From positions 1 to 5,703 of the forward strand of contig JALWSI010000131.1 of NCBI GenBank assembly GCA_027080315.1: a DNA stretch of 5,703 nucleotides. Reading direction: 5' to 3'. The stretch is from a bacterium (GTDB taxonomy: Bacteria; Thermosulfidibacterota; Thermosulfidibacteria; Thermosulfidibacterales; JALWSI01). Positions 1-5,703 of the stretch are shown here, one piece after another; position 1 is the stretch's first letter; every line of letters starts with the position of its first letter. A model generated the notes under the pieces. It worked only from the letters and a program-made list of their open reading frames with translations. It was not told where the DNA came from and did not search any database. Position numbers and translations under genes: made by a program.

Positions 1-2
1 CC

Positions 3-1079
3 GGAAAACTCGCCTACGCGGAATTTATGGCAAAAGTTTTCTTAAAATTGCTATTCAAAAAATTTGATATTCTTTGTGCTAATGATTTGGATACTTTACC
101 TCCCTCTTTCTTTGCTTCCAAAATAAAAAGGAAACCTCTTGTATACGACACTCACGAGTTTTTTACAGGAAGTTCTTCCTTAGTAAATAGAAATTTTACC
201 AGAAAGATTTGGGAAAAGATAGAAGATTTTTTCTTCCCGAAATTAAAAACAATAATAACGGTTAATGAATCCGTAGCTCAAAAGTATAAAATAAAATACC
301 GTAAGGATTTACATATAATTTATAATTATCCTTCGCAGTCAGCGAGAGTGAATAATTCTATAAAAGAAATAAAACCGGATGAAGAAATAAAATTAATATA
401 CCAAGGGCGGATACTGCACGGCAGGGGAATTTCCCTGATGATAGAAGCTCTTAAAGAAGAGATCAAAGAACTAAGGGACACCAACCAGAAGACCCAGAGC
501 GCTCTAAAGAAATCCTCTGAGACCATCAAAAAATTGGAAGCAAAATTGCAAGAAAAAGAGATGGAAACCCTTTACGATCCATTAACCCTCATCTCAAACA
601 GAAGAATGTTTGAGGGAAAACTAAAAAAGCTCTTTTTGGAATTTGATAAAGACAAATTACCCTTTGTGTTGCTCATGATAGACATAGACGACTTCAAAAA
701 GGTAAACGATCTTTACGGGCACCGTACAGGAGATGAGGTGCTGAGAGTTGTTGCCAACAGGCTACAGCAGGAGCTGCGAGGGGATGACCTGGTGGCCCGT
801 TACGGGGGAGAAGAGTTCGCCATACTACTGCCAAACACCTCTCTTAGGGACGCTACCCCTGTGGCAGAGAGGCTAAGAAAGAAGATAGAAGAAACCGTAA
901 TCAACTCAGAGGGCAATCAAGTGGGGGTCACCATAAGCATTGGGCTGGCCCAGGTGCGTCCCTCAGATAGTCCCGACGACCTGGTTAAAAGAGCAGACAA
1001 AGCCCTATACCTTGCCAAAGAGTCAGGGAAGAACTGTGTTAGAAGCGAGATAGACCTACTAACCAAAGGGCTTCTGTAA
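3..1079 (+). CDS. Chimeric ORF: N-terminal half of a glycosyltransferase joined to a GGDEF diguanylate cyclase (5' partial)
   Basis: The frame is open from base 3, so the ATG at 27 is probably internal and the true start lies off the window. Residues are counted from that ATG. Residues 1-142 look like the N-terminal domain of a GT4-type glycosyltransferase: ANDLDTL (19-23 region), YDTHEF (40-45), TVNESVAQKY (78-87) and YQGR..GRG (125-134). The C-terminal nucleotide-sugar-binding domain is absent. Residues 142-180 are a charged coiled coil. Residues 181-343 are a complete GGDEF domain: D184-PLT..NRR, metal ligand D219 in DIDDFKKVND, N227 and D236 for guanine, signature GGEEF at 260-264, and an RGDD inhibitory site (R251, D254) at the canonical five-residue spacing. 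The cyclase half should make c-di-GMP from two GTP, and its coiled coil suggests activation by dimerisation. The glycosyltransferase half should be inactive. GC is low in the first 420 bases. The stop is 57 bases before argC. Domain calls are firm; whether the fusion exists in a genome is doubtful. Confidence 0.8.
   Translation, partial: GKLAYAEFMAKVFLKLLFKKFDILCANDLDTLPPSFFASKIKRKPLVYDTHEFFTGSSSLVNRNFTRKIWEKIEDFFFPKLKTIITVNESVAQKYKIKYRKDLHIIYNYPSQSARVNNSIKEIKPDEEIKLIYQGRILHGRGISLMIEALKEEIKELRDTNQKTQSALKKSSETIKKLEAKLQEKEMETLYDPLTLISNRRMFEGKLKKLFLEFDKDKLPFVLLMIDIDDFKKVNDLYGHRTGDEVLRVVANRLQQELRGDDLVARYGGEEFAILLPNTSLRDATPVAERLRKKIEETVINSEGNQVGVTISIGLAQVRPSDSPDDLVKRADKALYLAKESGKNCVRSEIDLLTKGLL
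441..476 (+). other. Junction between glycosyltransferase-like and GGDEF-associated coiled-coil coding sequence
   Basis: Up to about residue 141 (GRGISLMIEAL) the protein follows a GT4 enzyme entering its second Rossmann domain. From about residue 143 it becomes heptad-like charged helix leading to the GGDEF domain. The bases here, a purine-rich run around gaagctcttaaagaagagat, would encode an ordinary helix in either parent. That makes this a plausible place for short-homology recombination or for a mis-join during assembly. GC by hand count is 23-35% per 60-base line over 61-420, then 42, 45, 37, 28 and 42% over 421-720, and 57-60% over 721-840. The composition shift is therefore gradual, and the break is placed mainly by domain homology. 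Confidence 0.6.
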
Positions 1080-1108
1080 TAAATTAAAACACCACAAATA
1101 TTCCGAGA

Positions 1109-1130
1109 TCTCCTTTAAGATAGAAGGAGA
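1109..1130 (+). promoter_or_regulatory. Inverted repeat containing the argC ribosome binding site
   Basis: Bases 1109-1115 (TCTCCTT) and 1124-1130 (AAGGAGA) are exact reverse complements separated by eight bases. The right arm is the Shine-Dalgarno sequence of argC, ending about six bases before its ATG. In RNA this would form a 7-bp stem that hides the ribosome binding site. The left arm also overlaps a perfect 8-bp palindrome, GAGATCTC, at 1105-1112. The repeat is seen directly; a regulatory role is inference, and the site could equally be a protein operator or chance. Confidence 0.45.
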
Positions 1131-1136
1131 AATGAG

Positions 1137-2171
1137 ATGAGAAAAGTAGCAATTGTTGGGGTTACTGGATACACCGGTATAGAGCTGGCAAGGATCATTC
1201 TGAATCACAAAGAGGTAGAGCTCTCAATATTCACCTCTGAGACATACAAAGACCGCTCCCTATCGGAGGTGGTTCCTTCATTTGCAGGGATAGAGGACAG
1301 GCCCTGTGCTCCCATGGACCCCGACATTATAGCCTCAGAGGCAGATATTGCCTTCCTGTGCCTTCCCCATGGAACCTCTATGGATATGGCTCCCCTTCTC
1401 TTGGAAAGGGGAATGAAGGTGATAGACCTAAGCGGAGACTACCGCTTCAGGAGTCCCCAGGATTACTCCAAATGGTACAAAATTGAACATAAAAACCCTC
1501 ATCTACTTGAAAAGGCCGTTTACGGAATGCCAGAGCTGTTCAAAGAAAAGGTGGTAGAAGCAACACTGGTGTCCAACCCCGGCTGCTACCCAACCAGCGT
1601 AATCCTCGCCTTAGCTCCTCTATTTCACGCTAAGATCGATGTTAAAGGCACCATTGTGGTAGATTCAAAGTCAGGGGTTAGCGGTGCCGGCAGAAAACCC
1701 TCACAAAGGCTCCACTACCCAGAGTGCAACGAATCTTTCTCACCCTACAACACGGGAATCCATCGCCACCAGCCTGAAATGGAAGAAGGTGTAGAGCGTT
1801 TCTGTAACCGAAGGCCTTCCCTTCTATTCTCACCCCACCTCGTTCCCATGAACCGGGGAATCTTAAGCAGCATCTACGTGGTCCTTGAAGAGAAGGTATC
1901 TCTGAATAAACTTCACTCTTTGTACCGGGAGTTTTATCACCACAAGCCTTTTGTGAAGGTGCTGGAGCTCGGCGAGTTCCCCTCAACCAGAAACGTGAGG
2001 GGCTCAAACTACTGCCACATAGGCATGACCATGGTGGGGAACACCTTGGTACTCTTCTCTGCCATAGACAACCTGGTGAAAGGTGCCTCGGGACAGGCTG
2101 TTCAGAACATGAACCTTATTCTTGAGTTACCAGAAACCATGGGGCTTAACAGCCCAGGCCTCTTTGTTTAA
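1137..2171 (+). CDS. argC: N-acetyl-gamma-glutamyl-phosphate reductase (ArgC)
   Basis: This is a cytoplasmic enzyme of arginine biosynthesis. It reduces N-acetylglutamyl 5-phosphate with NADPH to N-acetylglutamate 5-semialdehyde and phosphate. The 344-residue length matches the long ArgC type. Visible motifs are the N-terminal dinucleotide-binding loop GVTGYTG (8-14), the nucleophile C150 in SNPGCYPTS, SGVSGAGR (179-186), the catalytic histidine region GIHRHQPEM (207-215, H209/H211), and the C-terminal NLVKGASGQAVQN segment (312-324). The ATG at 1137 is supported by AAGGAG at 1124-1129 with seven bases of spacing. No other arg gene is in view; upstream is the GGDEF-encoding ORF, 57 bases away, and downstream is a convergent kinase gene. 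The ribosome binding site lies in a possible hairpin. A role in the related lysine pathway through an amino-carrier protein (LysY) is possible but unsupported without lysW/lysX-type neighbours. Confidence 0.96.
   Translation: MRKVAIVGVTGYTGIELARIILNHKEVELSIFTSETYKDRSLSEVVPSFAGIEDRPCAPMDPDIIASEADIAFLCLPHGTSMDMAPLLLERGMKVIDLSGDYRFRSPQDYSKWYKIEHKNPHLLEKAVYGMPELFKEKVVEATLVSNPGCYPTSVILALAPLFHAKIDVKGTIVVDSKSGVSGAGRKPSQRLHYPECNESFSPYNTGIHRHQPEMEEGVERFCNRRPSLLFSPHLVPMNRGILSSIYVVLEEKVSLNKLHSLYREFYHHKPFVKVLELGEFPSTRNVRGSNYCHIGMTMVGNTLVLFSAIDNLVKGASGQAVQNMNLILELPETMGLNSPGLFV
2142..2170 (+). terminator. Weak candidate terminator at the end of argC
   Basis: GGGCT (2142-2146) and AGCCC (2151-2155) pair around a TAAC loop, and a T-rich stretch follows at 2161-2169. 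The stem is only five pairs, lies inside the last codons of argC, and is separated from the T-rich run by several bases. It is offered as the only terminator-like structure for argC, with low certainty. Confidence 0.2.
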
Positions 2172-2176
2172 CAACT

Positions 2177-3727
2177 TTATTTTGCTGGCAATGGCAGCAA
2201 CACCCTGAACAGAGCTCCTCCCAGCTCAGAGTCTCCCACCTCTATTCTCCCCCCATGATCCTCAACAGCAGACAAAGAGATAGAAAGGCCCAAGCCAGTC
2301 CCCTTGGTCACATCGGTGGTGAAAAATGGTGAAAATATCTTCTCCCTTATCTCCTCGGGTATCCCTGGTCCGTTGTCCTCTATAAGAACCTCAATCCATC
2401 CCTCCATCTGCCTGGTTGAGATCCTCACTTTTCCTCCCTTCTCAGGCACAACCTTCTCGGCATTCAACACAATGTTCACCAAAGCCTGCTGTATGGCGTG
2501 GGACTCGCCCCACACAAACTTCAGGTCTGGATCAAGATGAAGATCAAGCTCTATCCCTTTCTCTAACATGGCCTGTCCTCTTAACAGAGCTATGTTGCTC
2601 ACCACACCGTTAACGTCAACCTGCCCAACCTCCCCCTCTCTGGTACCAACAAAAGTGAGAAGACGGCTCACAACCTCAGAACAGCGCTTACCCTCCCTCT
2701 CAATAACCTTCAGCATCTCTTTGGCATCCTCAGAAATATCTTCTCTTTCTAAGAGAAACTGGGCAAAACCAACCACCGCAGCAATAGGATTGTTCAGAGA
2801 GTGAGATACACCCTCAAGCACTTCAGATATGGCCTCAAGACGCTCAGACTTGATAAGGTTCAGGTTTCTCCTCACCTCTTTTGTGATGTCCCTCAAGATG
2901 AACAAAAGAGACTCAATATCTCCCTCTTCTCCGATTATAGGGTAGCCCCTGAGAGAAAAGGTGATCTCACCATCTATAAAATGGGAGTCCTTAGGGGTTT
3001 TACTTCTAACTATAGAGCTCTTCATGGAGTCGCACAGCTTGCATAGCACCGGCACCTTGCAGGCCTTTATTGGTACAGGAGAGTCGGGAGTAACACCTTC
3101 ACCAATAAGCATTCTGGCAGCCCTGTTTGAGAAAGATATTCTATTGGTTCTGAGATCCACAATGAAGACCGCATCCTCCAAAGCCTCCATGGCGGTCTCC
3201 CACTGTCGTCTTCTCGCCTCTTTCTCCCACCAAAGCCTGTAGCTTCCCACCATCAGGCCAATGTCAGGAAGAATCTCCTCTATGCCCTTGATTCTCTCCT
3301 TTAAAGTTTCAAGAGGATAGATACAGAAAAAGCCAATGGCAGCCTCAACCCTGCTATGAAAGAAGAGCGGATAGACTATTCCGCTCTCCATCATCCCACC
3401 AAGATCCTCTCTGGTAAGCTCAATAAATCTCTTCGTATCAAAAACCCGGGCAGCCAGCTGAGACACGTGATGGCAGGCAGAGTCATGAGGCGTCTGCTCT
3501 GAGAAACAGAAGTGCAGCTCCTTTTGTGGCAGGTTCTCGTCACGAAAGAGAAGGATTATCCCTGCAATATCAACCAGCCCTTTAAGCCCTTCCCCAAGTC
3601 TTTTGAAGAGATCCTCAAGGCTTTCCGCTGACAACAACGACTCGTGAAGAGAGAGGAAAAGCCTTGAGCAAGGATCAGAACACCCCCCGCCTTTACCGCA
3701 ATTAGCTACTGTTTCTTGAACATCCAA
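2177..3727 (-). CDS. Soluble sensor histidine kinase, GAF-PAS-HisKA-HATPase, orphan
   Basis: The 516-residue protein has no transmembrane segment and should sense a cytoplasmic signal. In order: a short Cys-rich N-terminus (C10, C16, C20), a GAF-like domain (about 25-165), a linker helix, a PAS domain (about 175-285) with C223-x5-C229-x2-C232, a HisKA dimerisation helix with phospho-acceptor H309 in GVSHSLNNP, and a HATPase domain. The HATPase has N-box N418..N422, G1 DNGPGIP (451-457), F-box FSPFFTT and G2 GTGLGLS (476-482). All catalytic boxes are intact, so it should autophosphorylate. The H-box resembles NtrB-like kinases. No response regulator or receiver domain is in the window, so its partner is unknown. 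The start is a TTG; the only upstream in-frame codons before a stop are GGA GAG TCC ATA GGG, with a Shine-Dalgarno at 3739-3743. It converges on argC with a five-base gap and diverges from the downstream kinase operon. The sensed signal is unknown. Confidence 0.92.
   Translation of the reverse strand: MDVQETVANCGKGGGCSDPCSRLFLSLHESLLSAESLEDLFKRLGEGLKGLVDIAGIILLFRDENLPQKELHFCFSEQTPHDSACHHVSQLAARVFDTKRFIELTREDLGGMMESGIVYPLFFHSRVEAAIGFFCIYPLETLKERIKGIEEILPDIGLMVGSYRLWWEKEARRRQWETAMEALEDAVFIVDLRTNRISFSNRAARMLIGEGVTPDSPVPIKACKVPVLCKLCDSMKSSIVRSKTPKDSHFIDGEITFSLRGYPIIGEEGDIESLLFILRDITKEVRRNLNLIKSERLEAISEVLEGVSHSLNNPIAAVVGFAQFLLEREDISEDAKEMLKVIEREGKRCSEVVSRLLTFVGTREGEVGQVDVNGVVSNIALLRGQAMLEKGIELDLHLDPDLKFVWGESHAIQQALVNIVLNAEKVVPEKGGKVRISTRQMEGWIEVLIEDNGPGIPEEIREKIFSPFFTTDVTKGTGLGLSISLSAVEDHGGRIEVGDSELGGALFRVLLPLPAK
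2182..2200. repeat. Short inverted repeat at the 3' end of the histidine kinase gene
   Basis: TTGCTG (2182-2187) and CAGCAA (2195-2200) are exact reverse complements around a seven-base loop. They encode the final LPAK residues of the kinase on the minus strand. Read on the minus strand the hairpin is followed by an A-rich, not T-rich, stretch, so it does not fit a standard intrinsic terminator. It may only reflect the codons present. Confidence 0.2.
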
Positions 3728-3738
3728 CCCTATGGACT

Positions 3739-3743
3739 CTCCC
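3739..3743 (-). promoter_or_regulatory. Ribosome binding site for the histidine kinase TTG start
   Basis: On the minus strand the sequence reads TAGGGAGAGTCCATAGGG then TTG. GGGAG lies 11 bases before the TTG at 3727, a slightly long spacing. An ATG at 3723-3721 is in the wrong frame for the kinase. An in-frame TAG at 3745-3743 excludes any start further upstream, so TTG is the best available initiation codon. Confidence 0.5.
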
Positions 3744-3886
3744 TAAACCCTTAAACTATTAACACAAACGGCTATTTCCCGTCCCTTTTCAAATGGAGAT
3801 TACTACCTTTAAGCAAGAAGAGGCAATAGATTGGGTTCTTTGAATTATGTAACCTTACAGGATAAAGATGGATGTACACCAAAACC

Positions 3887-3892
3887 AAGGAG
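3887..3892 (+). promoter_or_regulatory. Ribosome binding site setting the start of the APH-like gene
   Basis: AAGGAG lies seven bases before the ATG at 3900, an ideal arrangement. The frame is open further upstream to a TTG at 3831, but that codon has no comparable site. The 23 extra residues it would add look like untranslated sequence and do not resemble the family's N-terminus. The site therefore places the start at 3900. Confidence 0.8.
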
Positions 3893-3899
3893 TAGAGAG

Positions 3900-4922
3900 A
3901 TGAACAGGCCATCGTTGGTTGAAGCCATGCAAAAAGAGGAGTTCTACCCCCATCACCCAGCCGAGGTAAGAATGGTGCAGACCCACATATCATGGGTGTT
4001 TCTCGCCGATGAGCTGGTTTACAAAGTGAAGAAACCGGTAAATTACGGCTTCCTTGACTTCTCCACCTTAGAAAAACGGCTCTTCTACTGTCGGGAAGAG
4101 GTGAGGCTCAACAGCAGGCTGAGCAAAGAGATATACCTTGGGGTGGTACCACTTATCCTTGAGCAGGACAGGTGGAGGCTGGGAAAAGAGGAAGAGATAG
4201 AAGAGGCAAAGGAGTACGCTGTCCTGATGAAGAGGATCCCCGACGATAGGCTATTGAACAACCTGATCTCAGAAAACGATGTGCCTTCAAATGCTATGGA
4301 GACAATAGCCAGAACGGTGGCAGAGTTTCACTCCAAGGCCGAGAGATCCCAAGAGATTGCAGCCTTTGGAATGCCAGAGGCCTTCAAGGTTAACACCGAC
4401 GAGAACTTTGCCCAAACCGAGGAGTTTGTAGGCACCTCAATATCAAAAGAGGCCTTTGAATTGATCAAAGAGAAAACCAACGCCTTTTACGAAAAAAAAG
4501 GCTATCTAATGGAGAAGAGAGCCAAAGAGGGCAAAGTGGTAGATTGTCACGGAGATCTACACAGCCAGCATATCTGCCTTTGGGAGCACAAGGTGATAAT
4601 CTTTGACTGCATTGAGTTCAACCAACGGTTCAGATACGGAGACGTGGCCTCAGAGGTGGCATTCTTAGCCATGGACCTTCAGTTCCTCATGCAGGACAGG
4701 CTCTCAAAAGAATTTGTTGAACACTACATAAGGTTCTCAGGGGATCGGGAGATTGAAGAGATCCTACCCTTCTATCTCTGCTATCGGGCGTACGTGAGGG
4801 GAAAGGTTGAATCTTTTAGAATAAATGACCCCCATACCCCTTTCAGCGAGAGAATGAACGCCCTGCTTAGGGCCCAACGGTACTTCTTCTTGGCAGAAGA
4901 GTACGCAAAGAGAATGTTATGA
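3900..4922 (+). CDS. Aminoglycoside phosphotransferase-like kinase (COG2187 type)
   Basis: The 340-residue protein has the APH/choline-kinase fold. It shows an N-terminal lobe motif YKVKKPVNYGFLDFST (41-56) with probable nucleotide-contacting lysines. The catalytic loop is HGDLHSQH (217-224, catalytic D219), and the metal-binding aspartate D236 lies in IFDCIEFN, followed by RYGDVASEVAFLAMDL (245-260). These conserved strings are typical of the COG2187 branch rather than of true aminoglycoside resistance enzymes, and the substrate is unknown. In many bacteria this domain is fused to a P-loop kinase domain. Here the next gene encodes that partner separately, and its ATG overlaps this stop as ATGA, so the two are probably translationally coupled and act together. 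The start is the ATG with AAGGAG seven bases upstream, not the earlier TTG at 3831. No signal peptide or membrane segment is present. The family call is strong; the biochemical function is open. Confidence 0.9.
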   Translation: MNRPSLVEAMQKEEFYPHHPAEVRMVQTHISWVFLADELVYKVKKPVNYGFLDFSTLEKRLFYCREEVRLNSRLSKEIYLGVVPLILEQDRWRLGKEEEIEEAKEYAVLMKRIPDDRLLNNLISENDVPSNAMETIARTVAEFHSKAERSQEIAAFGMPEAFKVNTDENFAQTEEFVGTSISKEAFELIKEKTNAFYEKKGYLMEKRAKEGKVVDCHGDLHSQHICLWEHKVIIFDCIEFNQRFRYGDVASEVAFLAMDLQFLMQDRLSKEFVEHYIRFSGDREIEEILPFYLCYRAYVRGKVESFRINDPHTPFSERMNALLRAQRYFFLAEEYAKRML

Positions 4923-5482
4923 AACCCTTTGTGGCAGTGGTCTTCGGGCTAATGGGCTCTGGAAAGAGCAGAAGGGCCAAAGCCTTAGCAGAAGCCACTA
5001 AGGCAAACTACATAAGCTCAGACATCATAAGGAAACTCATGGCAAAAATCCCCCTAACCCAAAGGGCAGAGAGGCATTTTGGCAAAGGCATATACTCCAA
5101 ACAGTTTACAGAGAAGGTGTACCAAGAGATGCTAAACCAGGCCTACGCCTCTTTGGAGTCTGGAACGCCAGCGGTGCTTGATGCAACCTACTCAAAAAGG
5201 TCCCACCGGGATCAGGTGAGAGAGGCAGCAGCCCAGTGGAACGCTCCTCTCTTCTTCTTCTTTGTTGACACCTCAGAAGAGGTTATCCGACAACGGCTTC
5301 TCAGAAGAGAAAGAAAAAAGGTGATATCCGACGGCAGGTTAGACGTCTTTCCTCAGCATAAGGAGAGCTTTCAACCTCCCCAGGAGGATGAGAATATCAT
5401 AAGGGTACCGGGAGAAGGAGGGGTTGATAGAGCAGTGGGAGAGATGGTAGCCATTATCAAAGGGGCTTTGGAAGGCCCTTAA
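4919..5482 (+). CDS. AAA_33-type P-loop kinase, partner of the APH-like protein
   Basis: The 187-residue protein is a small P-loop phosphotransferase of the zeta-toxin/AAA_33 type (COG0645-like). It has the Walker A loop GLMGSGKS at 10-17 (K16, S17). A substrate-side aspartate sits in YISSDIIRKL (31-40), a Walker B-like strand and aspartate in AVLDATYSKRSHRDQV (85-100, D88), and an arginine-rich lid in RQRLLRRERKK (124-134). It probably phosphorylates a small molecule or modifies a product of the APH-like protein, but the substrate is not known. Its ATG overlaps the stop of the preceding gene in an ATGA tetranucleotide, with only a weak purine-rich site upstream, as expected for coupled translation. 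In related proteins this domain is often the C-terminal half of a single fused polypeptide, so this looks like the split form. A toxin role is unlikely, because no antitoxin-like gene accompanies it. Confidence 0.87.
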   Translation: MKPFVAVVFGLMGSGKSRRAKALAEATKANYISSDIIRKLMAKIPLTQRAERHFGKGIYSKQFTEKVYQEMLNQAYASLESGTPAVLDATYSKRSHRDQVREAAAQWNAPLFFFFVDTSEEVIRQRLLRRERKKVISDGRLDVFPQHKESFQPPQEDENIIRVPGEGGVDRAVGEMVAIIKGALEGP

Positions 5483-5495
5483 ACCCATGACCCCA

Positions 5496-5503
5496 AGAGA
5501 GGA
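5496..5503 (+). promoter_or_regulatory. Ribosome binding site for the right-edge gene
   Basis: AGAGAGGA ends seven bases before the ATG at 5511. An in-frame ATG at 5487 has only a GGAAGG 11 bases upstream, inside the preceding gene. The better spacing favours 5511, which gives a 28-base gap from the kinase stop. Confidence 0.55.
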
Positions 5504-5510
5504 CAACACT

Positions 5511-5703
5511 ATGGGCGAAGAGGCAAGAATAAAGAGACAGATATTTAGAGCGCTAAAAGACGGACCCAAAGACTTCTGGCAACTGATAAACCTGCAAGAC
5601 AGCCACATCATAGCCTTTTTTAACACTTTGAAGAGATTAGAAGAGAAGGGCGAGGTTGTAAGAGAAGGAGACCTTTATCATCTATCCCAATCGGTTAAGG
5701 ATG
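5511..5703 (+). CDS. Protein with winged-helix-like N-terminus (3' partial)
   Basis: Only the first 64 codons are in the window and the frame is open to the right edge. The residues suggest a winged helix: helix 1 about 6-17 (RIKRQIFRALKD), helix 2 about 20-28 (KDFWQLINL), a putative recognition helix about 31-46 (SHIIAFFNTLKRLEEK), and a strand-turn-strand wing about 48-58 (EVVREGDLYHL). It follows the kinase pair after 28 bases on the same strand, so it is probably in the same operon. Candidates are a transcription regulator or an enzyme with an N-terminal winged helix. The FW-x-L-I....QD pattern recalls the N-terminal domain of BpsA-like branched-polyamine synthases, but that is from memory and weak. 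An in-frame ATG at 5487 would add eight residues. Confidence 0.65.
   Translation, partial: MGEEARIKRQIFRALKDGPKDFWQLINLQDSHIIAFFNTLKRLEEKGEVVREGDLYHLSQSVKD

Larger units (their letters stand above)
3728..3899. other. Divergent intergenic region
   Basis: This 172-base region separates the minus-strand histidine kinase from the plus-strand APH-like gene, so it should hold promoters for both. I found no convincing sigma-70 pair. The best plus-strand candidate, TTGAAT at 3840-3845 with TAAAGA at 3863-3868 (17-base spacer), is a poor -10 match. No convincing pair was found on the minus strand. No operator-like repeat, RNA gene or conserved small ORF was recognised. Frames that run across the region have no codon or homology support. 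Confidence 0.5.

Noticed and set aside
1678-2007. Minus-strand 109-codon open frame inside argC
   Set aside because: It is the antisense shadow of a well-supported argC coding region, rich in Arg, Pro and Gly, with no motif.
2304-3242. Several plus-strand open frames of 65-93 codons opposite the histidine kinase
   Set aside because: All lie antisense to conserved kinase domains and their translations are low-complexity Ser/Thr/Pro/Leu sequence without recognisable motifs.
3840-3868. Possible promoter TTGAAT/TAAAGA for the APH-like operon
   Set aside because: The -10 matches the consensus at only about half its positions, so it is noted as the best candidate but not called as a promoter.
3831-3899. 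TTG at 3831 as an earlier start for the APH-like gene
   Set aside because: There is no good ribosome binding site before it, whereas the ATG at 3900 has AAGGAG at ideal spacing and a family-like N-terminus.
3772-3993. Minus-strand 73-codon open frame across the intergenic region and the start of the APH-like gene
   Set aside because: It overlaps the APH-like coding start, shows no good ribosome binding site or motif, and reads as translated intergenic sequence.
3900-4922. Antibiotic resistance role for the APH-like protein
   Set aside because: The motifs match the COG2187 branch paired with a P-loop kinase, which is not a known aminoglycoside resistance enzyme, and no resistance-associated mobile context is present.
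4919-5482. Zeta-toxin of a toxin-antitoxin system
   Set aside because: The fold is related, but the partner gene is an APH-like kinase rather than an epsilon-type antitoxin.
5339-5626. Minus-strand 95-codon open frame over the end of the P-loop kinase and the right-edge gene
   Set aside because: It is antisense to two supported genes and has no recognisable domain.
1-5703. CRISPR array, tRNA, rRNA, insertion sequence or attachment site
   Set aside because: No spaced direct repeats, cloverleaf-like segments, transposase motifs or terminal inverted repeats were seen on reading both strands.

Overview
This is a 5.7 kb bacterial window with five real coding sequences and a sixth cut by the right edge. 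The organism cannot be named securely. From about position 700 onward the sequence has roughly balanced base composition and uses many AGA/AGG, ATA and CTA codons. The gene types (GGDEF enzyme, soluble GAF/PAS histidine kinase, APH-like/AAA kinase pair) would suit an anaerobic or thermophilic lineage such as Desulfobacterota or Nitrospirota. That is an impression from gene content, not a demonstrated placement. The first ~440 bases are much more AT-rich (23-35% GC in the 60-base lines counted by hand from 61 to 420) and resemble glycosyltransferases common in Bacteroidota.

Layout. (1) 3-1079, plus: an open frame entering from the left edge that joins the N-terminal half of a family-4-type glycosyltransferase to a coiled coil and a complete GGDEF (diguanylate cyclase) domain. 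The join falls at about 441-476, in the middle of the glycosyltransferase fold. It is either a recombination product or a metagenome assembly chimera. (2) 1137-2171, plus: argC, an arginine biosynthesis enzyme, complete with all expected motifs. Its ribosome binding site is one arm of a perfect 7-bp inverted repeat. (3) 2177-3727, minus: a soluble GAF-PAS-HisKA-HATPase sensor histidine kinase, convergent with argC (5-base gap) and with no response regulator in view. It carries two cysteine clusters. (4) 3728-3899: a divergent intergenic region with no convincing promoter. (5) 3900-5703, plus: a probable operon of an APH-like kinase (COG2187 type), an AAA_33-type P-loop kinase overlapping it by ATGA, and the start of a protein with a winged-helix-like N-terminus.

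How the genes relate. The only strong functional pairing is the APH-like protein with the P-loop kinase. Such domains often occur fused in one polypeptide; here they are two translationally coupled genes. The cyclase and the histidine kinase are both signalling proteins, but they are separated by argC and nothing in the sequence links them. No tRNA, rRNA, CRISPR array, insertion sequence or phage gene was seen. The features most worth checking are the glycosyltransferase-GGDEF join, the cysteine-bearing sensor kinase and the split kinase operon. None of them is clear evidence of an undescribed system.
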